DNA from: Strigamia acuminata
Taxonomy: Eukaryota; Arthropoda; Chilopoda; Geophilomorpha; Linotaeniidae
Assembly: GCA_949358305.1 (NCBI GenBank)
Contig: OX442316.1
Location: forward strand, 3,412,001-3,472,000
Reading direction: 5' to 3'
Length of the DNA: 60,000 nt
Below, piece after piece: positions 32,726 to 43,005 of the stretch (its first letter is position 1; the number at the start of each line of letters is the position of its first letter). The notes under the pieces are model-generated. The model saw nothing but the letters and a program-made list of their open reading frames with translations, did not search any database and was not told the origin of the DNA. The position numbers and the translations under genes are program-made.

Positions 32726-33192
32726 AGTCGCTTCTGTAAGTCAAATGGGTGATTTTAATCTTGGTTTTAATCCTTTTGAAATTGACTTCTCAGAGATGTG
32801 ATGTGAAAAACGTGATAATCCTGTTGGGAGAAGTCATTTCAGATGAATAAGTAAATTCGTGTTTTGACGATGTCTGTTGAAGCAGCTTTTCGCTTTAAGT
32901 AAGTTTGTTGTGACGAGGTTGGACGGTAATAGTCGTGTATTTATTTTTATTGCTTACTTACAACGAGTTTATCTGTTTCTTTCGGGACATGAAAACCTAT
33001 TATTCTGTTCTCGCGCTCCTCCCTCATTTAAATTCTACCCGCTTTCATTTATATCACCTCATCGATATTCCGGAACGTCTACCACTATTGTAATTTAACA
33101 GTTACTGGTACATCATTATCGGATGAAGTTCAAACGGAACGAGCACAATTCATATTAACCGATTTTCTCACAGACTTCAGATGGCGAAATAC
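32726..33192. other. No gene recognised
   Basis: A 73-codon plus frame at 32877-33098 has no known domain. Confidence 0.4.
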
Positions 33193-33200
33193 CAATGTCA

Positions 33201-34017
33201 TAACGGCGGATCCAGAAAACGTACAAGGAGGTGGCCATTTTGGTTCAATTTTTCTGTTCATTAAATGAATGTTGTTGGTCTAAAAATAAATGTTGTTGGT
33301 CAAAAAATGAATGTTGTTGGTAAAAAAATGAATGTTGTTGGTCAAAAAATGAATGTTGTTGGTCAAAAATTGAATGTTGTTGGTCAAAAAGTTATTGTTT
33401 TGGTCTAAAAATGAATATTTTGGGCTGAAAATGAACTTTTTATGCTTAAAAATGAACTTTTTATGCTTAAAAATGATCTTTTTATGCTAAAAATGAACTT
33501 TTTATGCATAAAAATGAACTTTTTATGCATAAAAATGAACTTTTTATGCATAAAAATGAACTTTTTATGCTTAAAAATGAACTTTTTATGCTTAAATATG
33601 AACTTTTTAGGCTTAAAAATGAACTTTTTAAGCTTAAAAATGAACTTTTTATGCTTAAATATGAACTTTTTAGGCTTAAAAATGAACTTTTTATGCTTAA
33701 AAATGAACTTTTTATGCTTAAATATGAACTTTTTAGGCTTAAAAATGAACTTTTTAGGCTTAAAATGAACTTTTTGGTCTTAAAAATGAACTTTTTAGGC
33801 TTAAAATGAACTTTTTGGTCTTAAAAATGAACTTTTTAGGCTTCAAAATGAATTTTTTATGCTTCAAAATGAACTTTTGGGCTCAGAATGATTTTTTTTG
33901 GTCCAAAATATGAATTTTTGAACCAAGAAGTGAATTTTTGGTCCGAAAAATTAAATTTTTTGCATAAAGAAGGAAATTTTTCCATTGCCCCCTTGGTTCC
34001 TTCTAGAGCCTTTCCTG
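33201..34017. mobile_element. hAT-type element carrying a 21-bp minisatellite
   Basis: The left end TAACGGCGGATCCAGAA and the inverted right end CAGGAAAGGCTCTAGAAGG are flanked by CAATGTCA (33193-33200) and CAATGTAA (34018-34025), a 7-of-8 target duplication. Between lie about 33 units of the minisatellite. Inner ends are CAAGGAGGTGGCCATTTTGG and, inverted, CAAGGGGGCAATGGAAAAAT, so pairing continues beyond the tips. No transposase. Confidence 0.85.
33265..33965. repeat. Minisatellite AAAATGAACTTTTTATGCTT (20-21 bp)
   Basis: The first block uses AATGAATGTTGTTGGTCAAA, then AAAATGAACTTTTTATGCTT with variants GGCTT, GCATA and TGGTCTT, then a degraded right end. A 62-bp higher-order unit (three monomers, one with AAATATG) repeats at about 33592-33730. 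Confidence 0.9.
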
Positions 34018-34025
34018 CAATGTAA

Positions 34026-34638
34026 ACGAGCATCAGATGTGCTTAGTTATTCACCATTCATATTTCATTCAGTTTGACGTGCAGTTCTTTCCAATTTAGA
34101 AAAGCCCCCGTCAATATTGATTTGCAATTCAATTACGGGGAGACGAAACAAGCAAAATTAAGTGTACAGACAGACGGACTTGTTTCGCATGCACGAAAGA
34201 GGAAGCGCGAGCGAGAGAAATTGATATGCGGTAAATAAGCTGGCGTTGAACGTGGGAAAAAACTGTTGCTGGTTAAATTTTGCGCTCGAATTGATTGGCT
34301 CTTGTTACGGAGAACAAAACTCCTCGAGGGATGATGGTGTCGGCAATGATGTTCGCTAATCACCAACGACATCAGCAGAACTGAGCGAGCCTTGCATGCA
34401 CATTTGCCAATTCCTCAGAGAGATTCGTATTGCCGGATGGTGGTGACATGTGCGCGCGACGTCTCCGCCTCTATCCTGCTTCAGCGACTCGTTGTCATGG
34501 GAACGGATTTCTTTTTAGTTTGAATCGTGGATTTCACTGGCACCTAAAGAACCTACCTCTATTGCGGATTTCAGAAATAAGTGGATACTAAATGGAAGAA
34601 CACACTTAAGGCCTTACAATTAAAATTTTGTTGTAACA
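34026..34638. other. No gene; dispersed repeat at 34335-34395
   Basis: Partner of the repeat at 12203 (GCAATGATGTTCGCTAATCA). The minus frame over 34133-34372 has no known domain. Confidence 0.45.
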
Positions 34639-35126
34639 ATAAGGGGTTTCATTAAATGAGCGATTATTGTGATTAGTTGATTATTGCAATAATCGTAATC
34701 GTTCAATTATTGAGGGCCCAACAAAGATCTGATTATGTGATTATTGCTCGGTGGGCGGAATTGTTTAAATTGTAACCTAAATACGTAGCAATTGTTTAAA
34801 AAAAGTTCCTACAAATAATAATTGCAACTACCTAACTCGTTTCATGTGTTCAGTTTAACCTAAACTGAACAGACTTTTTTAAATTATGACCTTGTGTAGT
34901 TTAAGCGGGTCTGGCGCCGCCATGTTGGTTTCAGTCGAGAGAGCACTTATAATCGGCCCAAGTCAGCAGAAAATCATGGTTTGGGGTGATTACTTGATTA
35001 GTTGCTTAGTTGCTTTTTTGATGAAATGATTATTCTCGGGATTGGTTGAATCCAGTCACAAGACACATCAAGTAATCGACTAATCAAAGTAATCAACTAA
35101 TCAACTCATTTAATGAAACCCCTTAT
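34639..35126. mobile_element. Complete TIR element S
   Basis: ATAAGGGGTTTCATTAAATG and its exact inverted copy bound a TIR rich in GATTAGTTGATTA units. The interior holds GAGGGCCCAACAAAGATCTG, AGTTTAACCTAAACTGAAC and TGTAGTTTAAGCGGG. It is 488 bp and non-coding. A second, truncated copy lies at 37337. Confidence 0.85.
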
Positions 35127-35542
35127 CCTATCAACACGAAACGACAGAAACGAGTCGTTTTAGACTTTTTGAATGCAGCTAGTGTAAAGGGTTTTCCAGA
35201 CCGTCAGATTATAGTGTTTGCGGTCAGGTGATCGGCAAGAGCCAATCACAAGTGAGGGGAGCAGTTACAGGACACTAGTTAAGGAACTAGTTAAAGGAGG
35301 GCCACTAGTTCCCATTGTTATTATGTAACACACCTAACATGTAATAGCTTGGTGTGAGTGAGTAAAGTGTTTAAAGTGTGTGAATAACTTTTCTAAGTGT
35401 TGTTAGGCGAGTCAACTGGGTTTTATCACTTTATCAGGCAAGTGTGAAAACCGGAATGCATGGCTGTGCAAGCTTGTTGACAGTTGAGTGAAGTGACAGC
35501 AAAGGAAATCCCCATACAGAGTCTGACGCGGGAGGTAATTAA
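35127..35542. other. No gene recognised
   Basis: Contains CACTAGTT repeats at about 35273-35312 (three CACTAGT/ACTAGTT motifs). A candidate acceptor CCATACAG lies near 35518, but the frame behind it closes. Confidence 0.35.
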
Positions 35543-35722
35543 ATATTTTCAATTTGGTCTCTCGAAGAATATGAAAAAAAGGAAAGGAGGCTTCTTCGAA
35601 GAACCTTAGAAGCCGTGCAGTTCAACCTCGTTGTTGCGAACTCGCCGAAAGAAAAAAGCCGCTGTTTTATCCGAAGGGCGATGCAAGAACGAATCAATAT
35701 TTTGGATGAACAAGATTTATAA
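35543..35722 (+). CDS. Possible terminal coding exon or transposon-derived remnant
   Basis: An open frame of about 60 codons ends at TAA 35720-35722 and has no initiating Met near its start. It reads ...SLEEYEKKERRLLRRTLEAV then QFNLVVANSPKEKSRCFIRR, then AMQERINILDEQDL. The charged, evenly composed sequence is unlike the surrounding AT-rich noise. I do not recognise the family. Downstream, ACTGAAGATGGCTGGAAAAA with GCCGAAAGGTC at about 35766 resembles the tail of some retroelements, so a mobile-element origin is possible. The acceptor would be near 35545 or at CTCTCGAAG (about 35567). Low confidence. Confidence 0.3.
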   Translation: MFSIWSLEEYEKKERRLLRRTLEAVQFNLVVANSPKEKSRCFIRRAMQERINILDEQDL

Positions 35723-35924
35723 ATTCATTCTGCTTGATTATTATTGAATTAAACAATACAAACCACTGAAGATGGCTGGAAAAAGCCGAAAGGTCTATGG
35801 AAAGACTAGCATATTTTAATTGTCATTTAATTTATTTAATTCATTAAACAATGCATCGGTCATCTCGACTGTGATTGGTGTTTATATTAGATGGAGGAAC
35901 AACTCATCGATTTAATAGATTAAA

Positions 35925-36050
35925 CTCAGCATACCTGTATTAGGTTCCTAAGGTCTTTTCGTATTTTTCCGACCTCCGGTTTAATTAATAAACTGGTTTT
36001 ACTAAACTTTTAGCCTTCTATTACAGGCTGATACCGGAAATGACGTATTA
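35925..36050 (+). repeat. Dispersed repeat, copy 2 (partner 16801-16935)
   Basis: CTCAGCATACCTGTATTAGG, CCGACCTCCGGTTTAATTAA and GGAAATGACGT in the same order as the minus strand at 16801-16935. Confidence 0.7.
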
Positions 36051-36308
36051 TATTACATGAATGGTCAGCTTCTATTGGCTGTAACCACAAAACGTTTATC
36101 GGAAGTATCAAAATGCGCGTGTTATGTCCGAACGCTCTCTGGTGATCTGTGCATTTCTCGAACCCGAAAACTCCCCATTATTTTCTTTTATTTTGGTGTT
36201 TTATTTAGGGACAGACGGACAGATGTATTTCTATACAGAAAAGTGTAGAAAAGGTTTAGAAGTCTAAGATGTAATGCTTCCATGCATAACAGATGTTTAC
36301 TTGTTAAT

Positions 36309-36420
36309 ATAATCGTGACGTCAGCACTTGTCAGCTATTTGCATTTTGCATCGCCAGATGAGATCGCCTGTGACGTGGTCGCGAGGCAACTCGCGTCGGT
36401 CGCACGCAGTGTGCCTCCAG
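36309..36420 (+). repeat. Dispersed repeat with CRE and octamer motifs, copy 2
   Basis: TAATCGTGACGTCAGCACTT, CTATTTGCATTTTGCATCGC and CAG...ATCGCCTGTGACGTGGTC match the minus strand at 11085-11180, with a small insertion (GCAACTCGCGTCGGTCGCA) in this copy. Confidence 0.7.
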
Positions 36421-36604
36421 CATACGCTACTGATAAGTTCAACCAATTGGAGTTTGCCAGTTCGTTTGTCAACAGTTAGTGCAAATGATGCGTGGTAAAC
36501 AATGTTCTAATGGTTTTGAGACAAGTTTGAAAGCGGTGCTATCAAGGCCATTGAAAAAGAAAAGACGAAGACAAGTATGATTTAGAGCTGACTTAGTTTC
36601 ATGG

Positions 36605-36850
36605 TGAATGGAATTGAAATATTGCCGGAGTGAAAGACAAATTGAGAGAAGAAACTTATTACCTGGGTCTGTACCGCATGATAAAAGCTATAGTAAATGT
36701 AATGGTGAAATGCAGCGAGAGAAGAGAGAGAGAGAGAGAGAGCAAGGTGGTAAAATAGATGAGGTTTCAAGCTAGTGGAAGAAAAATGGAGCATTTGATG
36801 CCATTACAAGTGGGTCTAGTGGTTTCTCTTTGCAGTCAAGTGAAATCATT
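36605..36850 (+). repeat. Dispersed repeat, copy 2 (partner 13325-13560)
   Basis: AATTGAAATATTGCCGGAG and TTTGATGCCATTACAAGTGG plus CTTTGCAGTCAAGTGAAAT match in order. A GAGAGAGAGAGAGAGAGA run at about 36724-36742 lies inside. Confidence 0.65.
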
Positions 36851-37336
36851 TCAAACGAGTCAACTCGTAAACTTTTTCCACTCCTCTGCTTCTTTTTTAT
36901 TATTTGTTTGCGCTGTACAAACTCCGAAATTGGTGATGGCGCTGCGATTAACGCGGCGAAATCATTTAACATAACCGTGCCAGGAATTTTGATGCCAAAT
37001 TGAAAACACTGGGCCTGTGCTATGGATTTGCACAAATGTGATTGCGATGCGACATCACGTTTCTAAACGATGTAATTAAAAATATATATCATTATCACGC
37101 TAGTTTTGTCATTCTGTTTCGCTGTTAAATTTTGGCTTGGTTTCAAGTGGTTGTGATACTATCTCTCAAGTTTGATGTTTACTTGTTTGATGTTTCTATA
37201 TTGTGGTGTATTTTAGAGTAATTGTTAGGATTCGAATGATGAAAGATGGGATTGTATTGATTGTATTGTCCTCAATACAATCACAGTTGTCGTCATGCAA
37301 CTTCCATATTTTTCTCTTAGCAACAGTTGGTTAAAT
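36851..37336. other. No gene recognised
   Basis: AT-rich; the short frames on both strands have no known domain. Confidence 0.4.
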
Positions 37337-37597
37337 CCCGCTTAAACTACACAAGGTCATAATAGCTTATAACAAAGTCTGCTCAGTTTAGGTTAAACTG
37401 AACACACGAAACGAGTTAGGTAGTTGCAATTGTTATTTGTAGGAACTTTTTTTTAAACAATTGCAACGTATTTAGGTTACAATTTATACAATTCCGCCCA
37501 TCGGAGCAATAATCACATAATCAGATTTTTGTTGGGCCCTCAATAATTGAGTGATTATGATTATTGCAATAATCAACTAATCACAATAATCGCTCAT
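37337..37597 (-). mobile_element. Truncated copy of element S
   Basis: On the minus strand it follows the left half of element S (34639) from GAGCGATTATTGTGATTAGT to GTGTAGTTTAAGCGGG. The terminal ATAAGGGGTTTCATTAAAT is missing exactly where the next element starts (37598). Confidence 0.8.
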
Positions 37598-37970
37598 TAC
37601 CGTACTTTTGAAAAAATACGGTATTCTAAAGGTTGGTTCACACTTTTGTTCACACTAGGAAGTAACGTAACGCAATGTTGCTGCACATTGCATTGTTGGA
37701 TTGTTTTAGCTGTAAAGTAAGCAAAAAGCTACTTCAAATTTGTTTTGAAGTAGGAAGTAACGCAACAGTAGGAAGTAACGCAACGCAGCAAGCTTACTTC
37801 CAACCAATGAGAAATGACTTGAATCTCGTGAGACAATGCGAGATTAAACGAGAATACAAAATAATTTTCAGCGCCATTTTTTGCAACAATGGTTTTTCCT
37901 CATTTTGAAAATGCACTTGTCTCATTTGCGGGTACTATTTGAGGGCGACTCTTAATCGGTAAAATACGGT
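37598..37970. mobile_element. TACCGTA-family element holding a GTTCACACT-type element
   Basis: The outer ends are TACCGTACTTTTGAAAAAAT at the left and, inverted, TACCGTATTTTACCGATTAA at the right. Just inside, TTGGTTCACACTTTTGTTCA and CACTAGGAAGTAACG mark a GTTCACACT-type end like those at 15358 and 20768. GAAGTAACGCAAC is repeated internally. Confidence 0.75.
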
Positions 37971-38185
37971 ATGTATTATTGGCGGTCCTTCAAGCCTTGA
38001 TCTGTGTTCTTGAAAGGGAATAAAATTAATAATAATAATAATTTGCGATTCACAAATTGAATACAAAATAAACTTTGTTTATCTTCTACTTTCTACAAAC
38101 CACTCTTGAAGAATCCAAACTGATTGTGCAGAGGAATGGCGGGTTGTTAGACTTCTAGTTATCGGTTCCCGTAATAGTACCTCTA
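37971..38185. other. Left flank of the macrosatellite
   Basis: AT-rich with a short AATAATAATAAT run at about 38028. No gene. Homology to the satellite starts abruptly near 38186. Confidence 0.5.
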
Positions 38186-38324
38186 TCCTTCGGAAGCGAG
38201 TGCACCCGCAAAATCCGCACTTTGGGAGTGACTATTCCTCGGATTCCGGCCGGACCAAACTCTTCCGGAAAATGTCCGGGGGAATGCTGAGAGTGCCGAT
38301 AGACGACATTCGATTTTATGTCGT
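38186..38324. mobile_element. Right part of inverted-repeat element Q (truncated at the array edge)
   Basis: Equivalent to 44479-44617. It contains the right arm (ACTCTTCCGGAAAATGTCCG ... GACGACATTCGATTTTATGT) without the left arm, so the array begins inside Q. Confidence 0.7.
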
Positions 38325-38805
38325 GGATTTTTGTGCGGTTTGCGCCGTGTTTATTATTCGTACGAGATTTGGTATTTTCGCAGGGTTGTTGTCGCGCGAG
38401 ATTCATCGGGGTAAAGCGAGTTCATCAACGACCTCGCCGGTGAATGTTGCTAAAAATCTGTGCAAGTGTTGTCAAATATTGCCGTGATTCGATGGAATTT
38501 TTGTCAGACATTGGGAAATTTTTTTTGACTTGTCCAACGCGCCAGTAAATCGAGCGTCCACACGCGCCCACATGCGTGAACAGTGCACTCGCCCTCCGCG
38601 CCCCGTCGGCGTAGGCGCCGGCCGTCCCCCCTTTCTCTCTCTCTCTCTCTCTTCCGCCCGGGAATCGCCCTTCCGCCCGTCACCGAATTTTGTCAATATC
38701 TGATAAATTTCCACAGAATTGCAGCGACATTGTACGGGATATTTCTGCCCGATTTGACGGACTTATGTAAAACATTGTTGAAATTCCGTGGAAATTTATA
38801 AAATA
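38325..38805. repeat. Satellite head block with CT run
   Basis: Satellite monomer sequence (TTGGGAAATTTTTTTTGACT, GTCCAACGCGCCAGTAAATC, TGTCAATATCTGATAAATTT) around CTCTCTCTCTCTCTCTCT at about 38636-38652. Repeated at 44618-45098 and 55374-55854. Confidence 0.85.
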
Positions 38806-40702
38806 TTGACAAAGGTTGGTGACCGACCCACGGCGCGTTGCGGCGCGGTCGGAGCACGCGACCCAATCCCCCCCTCCCCCCGTCCCCAAAAAACCACGCC
38901 CCGAGGAACCCCGAGGTTCGGTTTCCGACCGGGTCGCCTCTTGATCCGACCCGGGGCGCGTCACGGCGCGGTCGGAGGACGGCCCTCGCCCCCAAAAACC
39001 ACACTCCGGGTCACGTGGTCTCGCACCCGACTCTCTCAGTTATCCCGTTACGGCCCTTGGCCGTAACGGGCCGTTACGGGATCGTGACGGGACCGTCGGC
39101 GGCCCGTTAACGGCCCGCACGGGCCGTGACGGGATCGTGACGGGACCGTTGGCGGCCCGTTAACGGCCCGCACGCGCCGTGACGGGACCGTGACGGGACC
39201 GTCGGCGGCCCGTTAACGGCCCGTACGACTCCATGCGGGCCGTTGACGGGCCGTTAACGGGCCGTTAACGGGCCGTTAACGGCGTAAATCGAAAAAATCA
39301 ACAACCGACAACACGTACGTGAAAACGCGTACAACATTCATAGACATTAATCTCGAATCCTGTTTTTGGTTTTACGCCGTTAACGGGCCGTTAACGGGCC
39401 GTTAACGGCCCGTTAACGGCCCGTTAACGGCCCGCGTGAGGTCGTACGGGCCGTCGGCGAGCCGAAGTCCGGGAACGAAGGCCGTGACGGGATCGTGACG
39501 GGACTGTCGGCGGCCCGTTAACGGCCCGCACGCGCCGTGACGGGACCGTGACGGGACCGTCGGCGGCCCGTTAACGGCCCGTGCGGGCCGTTGCGGGATC
39601 GTGACGGGATCGTCGACGGCCCGTTAACGGCCCGTGCGGGCCGTTGCGGGCCGTTGACGGGCCGTTGACGGGCCGTTAACGGGCCGTTAACGGGCCGTTA
39701 CGGCGTGAATCGAAAAAATCAACAACCGACAACACGTACGTGAAAACGCGTACAACATTCATAGACATTAATCTCGAATCCTGTTTTCGGTTTTGCCCCG
39801 TTAACGGGCCGTTAACGGGCCGTTAACGGGCCGTTAACGGCCCGTGCGGGCCGTTGCGGGATCGTGACGGGACCGTCAGCGGCCCGTTAACGGCCCGTGC
39901 GGGCCGTTGCGGGATCGTGACGGGATCGTCGACGGCCCGTTAACGGCCCGTGCGGGCCGTTGCGGGATCGTGACGGGACCGTCAGCGGCCCGTTAACGGC
40001 CCGTGCGGGCCGTTGCGGGATCGTGACGGGATCGTCGACGGCCCGTTAACGGCCCGTGCGGGCCGTTGCGGGCCGTTGACGGGCCGTTGACGGGCCGTTA
40101 ACGGGCCGTTAACGGGCCGTGACGGTGTAAATCGAAAAAATCAACAACCGACAACACGTACATGAAAACGCGTACAACATTCATAGACATTAATCTCGAA
40201 TCCTGTTTTTGGTTTTACGCCGTTAACGGGCCGTTAACGGCCCGTTAACGGCCCGTTAACGGCCCGCATGAGGTCGTACGGGCCGTTACGGGGTCGTGAC
40301 GGGACCGTCGGCGGCCCGTTAACGGCCCGTGCGGGCCGTTACGGGATAGTTACGGAACCGTCGGCGGCCCGTTAACGGCCCGTGCGAGCCGTTACGGGAT
40401 CGTGACGGGACCGTCGGCGGCCCGTTAACGGCCCGTGCGAGCCGTTACGGGATTGTGACGGGACCGTCGGCGGCCCGTTAACGGCCCGTGCGGGCCGTTT
40501 TCGACCCGTTGCGGCCGTTTTCGACCCGTTGCGGCCCGTTTTCGACCCGTTACGGTCCTTGGCCGTAACGGGCCGAAAACGGGAAAACTGAAAAAGTCGA
40601 GTGCGAGACCACGTGACCCGGAGTGTGGTTTTTGGGGACGAGGGCCGTCCTCCGACCGCGCCGTGACGCGCCGCGGGTCGGTCACCAACTTTTGTCAATT
40701 TT
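38806..40702. repeat. Palindromic island 1 (CCGTTAACGG arrays, 3 spacers, inverted arms)
   Basis: The left arm starts TTGACAAAGGTTGGTGACCG and the right arm is its inverted partner CGGTCACCAACTTTTGTCAA. Both carry GTCGG..GACGGCCCTCG, CCCCAAAAACCACACTCCG and TCACGTGGTCTCGCAC blocks. Between them are 53-bp units (GCGGGATCGTGACGGGA ... CGGCCCGTTAACGGCCCGTG) and 11-bp GGGCCGTTAAC units that switch to GGCCCGTTAAC across each spacer, making larger palindromes. AT-richer spacers begin near 39286, 39707 and 40130, 422 bp apart. Confidence 0.9.
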
Positions 40703-40980
40703 TGACAGATTTTCACGGAATTTCAGCGACATTTTACGAGACGTTTCTGCCCGATGGGACGGACTTCTGTAAAACATTGCTTAAAATCCATGGAAATTTA
40801 TCACATATTGACAAAATTCGGTGCAAGTTTTGTCAGAAATTAGGAAAAAACTTTTTTCAAAACTCGTCCAACGCGCCGGTAAATTGAGCGCCCACGTGCG
40901 TCGACAGTGGGCGCTTCAAAACCGCGTGGACACTGTCAGATCTCGGCACAGTTTGATGCGCCCAAATCTAGCAATACTTG
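40703..40980. repeat. Satellite monomers between island 1 and the trimer
   Basis: TTTTCACGGAATTTCAGCGA, TGACAAAATTCGGTGCAAGT and CGTCCAACGCGCCGGTAAAT are the standard monomer blocks. Repeated at 51719-51996 (one G-to-A change near 51809) and 57752-58029. Confidence 0.85.
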
Positions 40981-41995
40981 CACCGACTTTTGGCAATTTG
41001 TGACAAATTTTCACAGAATTTCGGCAACATTTTACGACACATTTCTGCCCGGTTGGACACATTTCCACAGGTTTTTTGTAAAACGTTGCTAAAATTCCGT
41101 TGAATTTCATCAAAAATTGTGTCAAAAGTCGGTGACGGGCGGAGGGGCGAGCTCCGGGCGCCCGAGAGAGAGAGAGAAAGAGAGAGAGAGGGGACGGCCG
41201 GGGCTCCCGCCAACGGGCGGAGGGGCGAGCCTTGGCGGGTTGGGCGTGCACTATCTAGGCATGTGGGCGCTCGATTTACCGGCACGTTGGACAAGTTTTG
41301 AAAATTTTTTTTTCCTAATTTTTGACAAAATTAGCACCGAATTTTGCCAATATTTGATAAATTTCCACGGAATTTTATCAATGTTTTACAAAAAACCCCT
41401 GGAAATGTGTCCAATCGAGCAGAAATGTCTCGTAAAATATCGCTGAAATTTGTCTAAAATTGACAAAAAATCGGTGCAAGTTTTGCTAGATATTTGCCCG
41501 GATCAAACTGTGCCCGAAACCGCCCGATCTGACAGTGTGCACGCGGGCTGGACGTGCCCACTGTCCCCGCATGTGCACTCGCCGGCGCGTTGGACGAGTT
41601 TAAGAAGATTTTATCAATTTCTGACAAAACTTGCATCGATTTTTTGTCAATTTTTGATAAATTTCCCCAGAATTTTAGCAATAAAACCTTTGAAAATGTA
41701 TCCAAAAGAGCAGAAATGTCCTGTAAAATATTGCTGAAAATCTGTTGAAATTCATCAAATATTGACAAAAATCTGTGACGAGCGGAGGGGCGATCCTTTG
41801 GCGGCCGAAAGAGAGAGGGGGGACGGTCGGGGCTCCCGCCGACGGGCGGAGGGGCGAGCCTTGGCGGCCGAGAGAGAGAGAGAGAGAGGACGGCCGGGGC
41901 TCCCGCCGGCGCACTGTCCACGCATGGGCGCGCTCGATTTACTGGCGCGTTGGACGAATTTTAAATTTTTTGTTTCCTATTTCTGACAAAATTTG
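40981..41995. repeat. 1,015-bp trimeric satellite unit, copy 1
   Basis: Three diverged monomers of about 347, 302 and 366 bp, each with a [T/C]TTTTG[A/T]CAA-like start, a AAATTTCCACGGAATTT box, a GTCCAACGCG or GTTGGACGAGTT box and GA-rich runs (GAGAGAGAGAGAAAGAGAGA). Followed in tandem by copy 2. Confidence 0.9.
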
Positions 41996-43005
41996 CACCG
42001 ACTTTTGGCAATTTGTGACAAATTTTCACAGAATTTCGGCAACATTTTACGACACATTTCTGCCCGGTTGGACACATTTCCACAGGTTTTTTGTAAAACG
42101 TTGCTAAAATTCCGTTGAATTTCATCAAAAATTGTGTCAAAAGTCGGTGACGGGCGGAGGGGCGAGCTCCGGGCGCCCGAGAGAGAGAGAGAAAGAGAGA
42201 GAGAGGGGACGGCCGGGGCTCCCGCCAACGGGCGGAGGGGCGAGCCTTGGCGGGTTGGGCGTGCACTATCTAGGCATGTGGGCGCTCGATTTACCGGCAC
42301 GTTGGACAAGTTTTGAAAATTTTTTTTTCCTAATTTTTGACAAAATTAGCACCGAATTTTGCCAATATTTGATAAATTTCCACGGAATTTTATCAATGTT
42401 TTACAAAAAACCCCTGGAAATGTGTCCAATCGAGCAGAAATGTCTCGTAAAATATCGCTGAAATTTGTCTAAAATTGACAAAAAATCGGTGCAAGTTTTG
42501 CTAGATATTTGCCCGGATCAAACTGTGCCCGAAACCGCCCGATCTGACAGTGTGCACGCGGGCTGGACGTGCCCACTGTCCCCGCATGTGCACTCGCCGG
42601 CGCGTTGGACGAGTTTAAGAAGATTTTATCAATTTCTGACAAAACTTGCATCGATTTTTTGTCAATTTTTGATAAATTTCCCCAGAATTTTAGCAATAAA
42701 ACCTTTGAAAATGTATCCAAAAGAGCAGAAATGTCCTGTAAAATATTGCTGAAAATCTGTTGAAATTCATCAAATATTGACAAAAATCTGTGACGAGCGG
42801 AGGGGCGATCCTTTGGCGGCCGAAAGAGAGAGGGGGGACGGTCGGGGCTCCCGCCGACGGGCGGAGGGGCGAGCCTTGGCGGCCGAGAGAGAGAGAGAGA
42901 GAGGACGGCCGGGGCTCCCGCCGGCGCACTGTCCACGCATGGGCGCGCTCGATTTACTGGCGCGTTGGACGAATTTTAAATTTTTTGTTTCCTATTTCTG
43001 ACTAA
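41996..43005. repeat. 1,015-bp trimeric satellite unit, copy 2
   Basis: Tandem repeat of 40981-41995 at exactly 1,015 bp, near-identical until TTCCTATTTCTGAC at about 43003, after which the flank differs. Confidence 0.9.

Noticed and set aside
33442-33809. Repetitive Met/Asn/Phe-rich frames
   Set aside because: Translation of the 21-bp minisatellite inside a hAT-type element.
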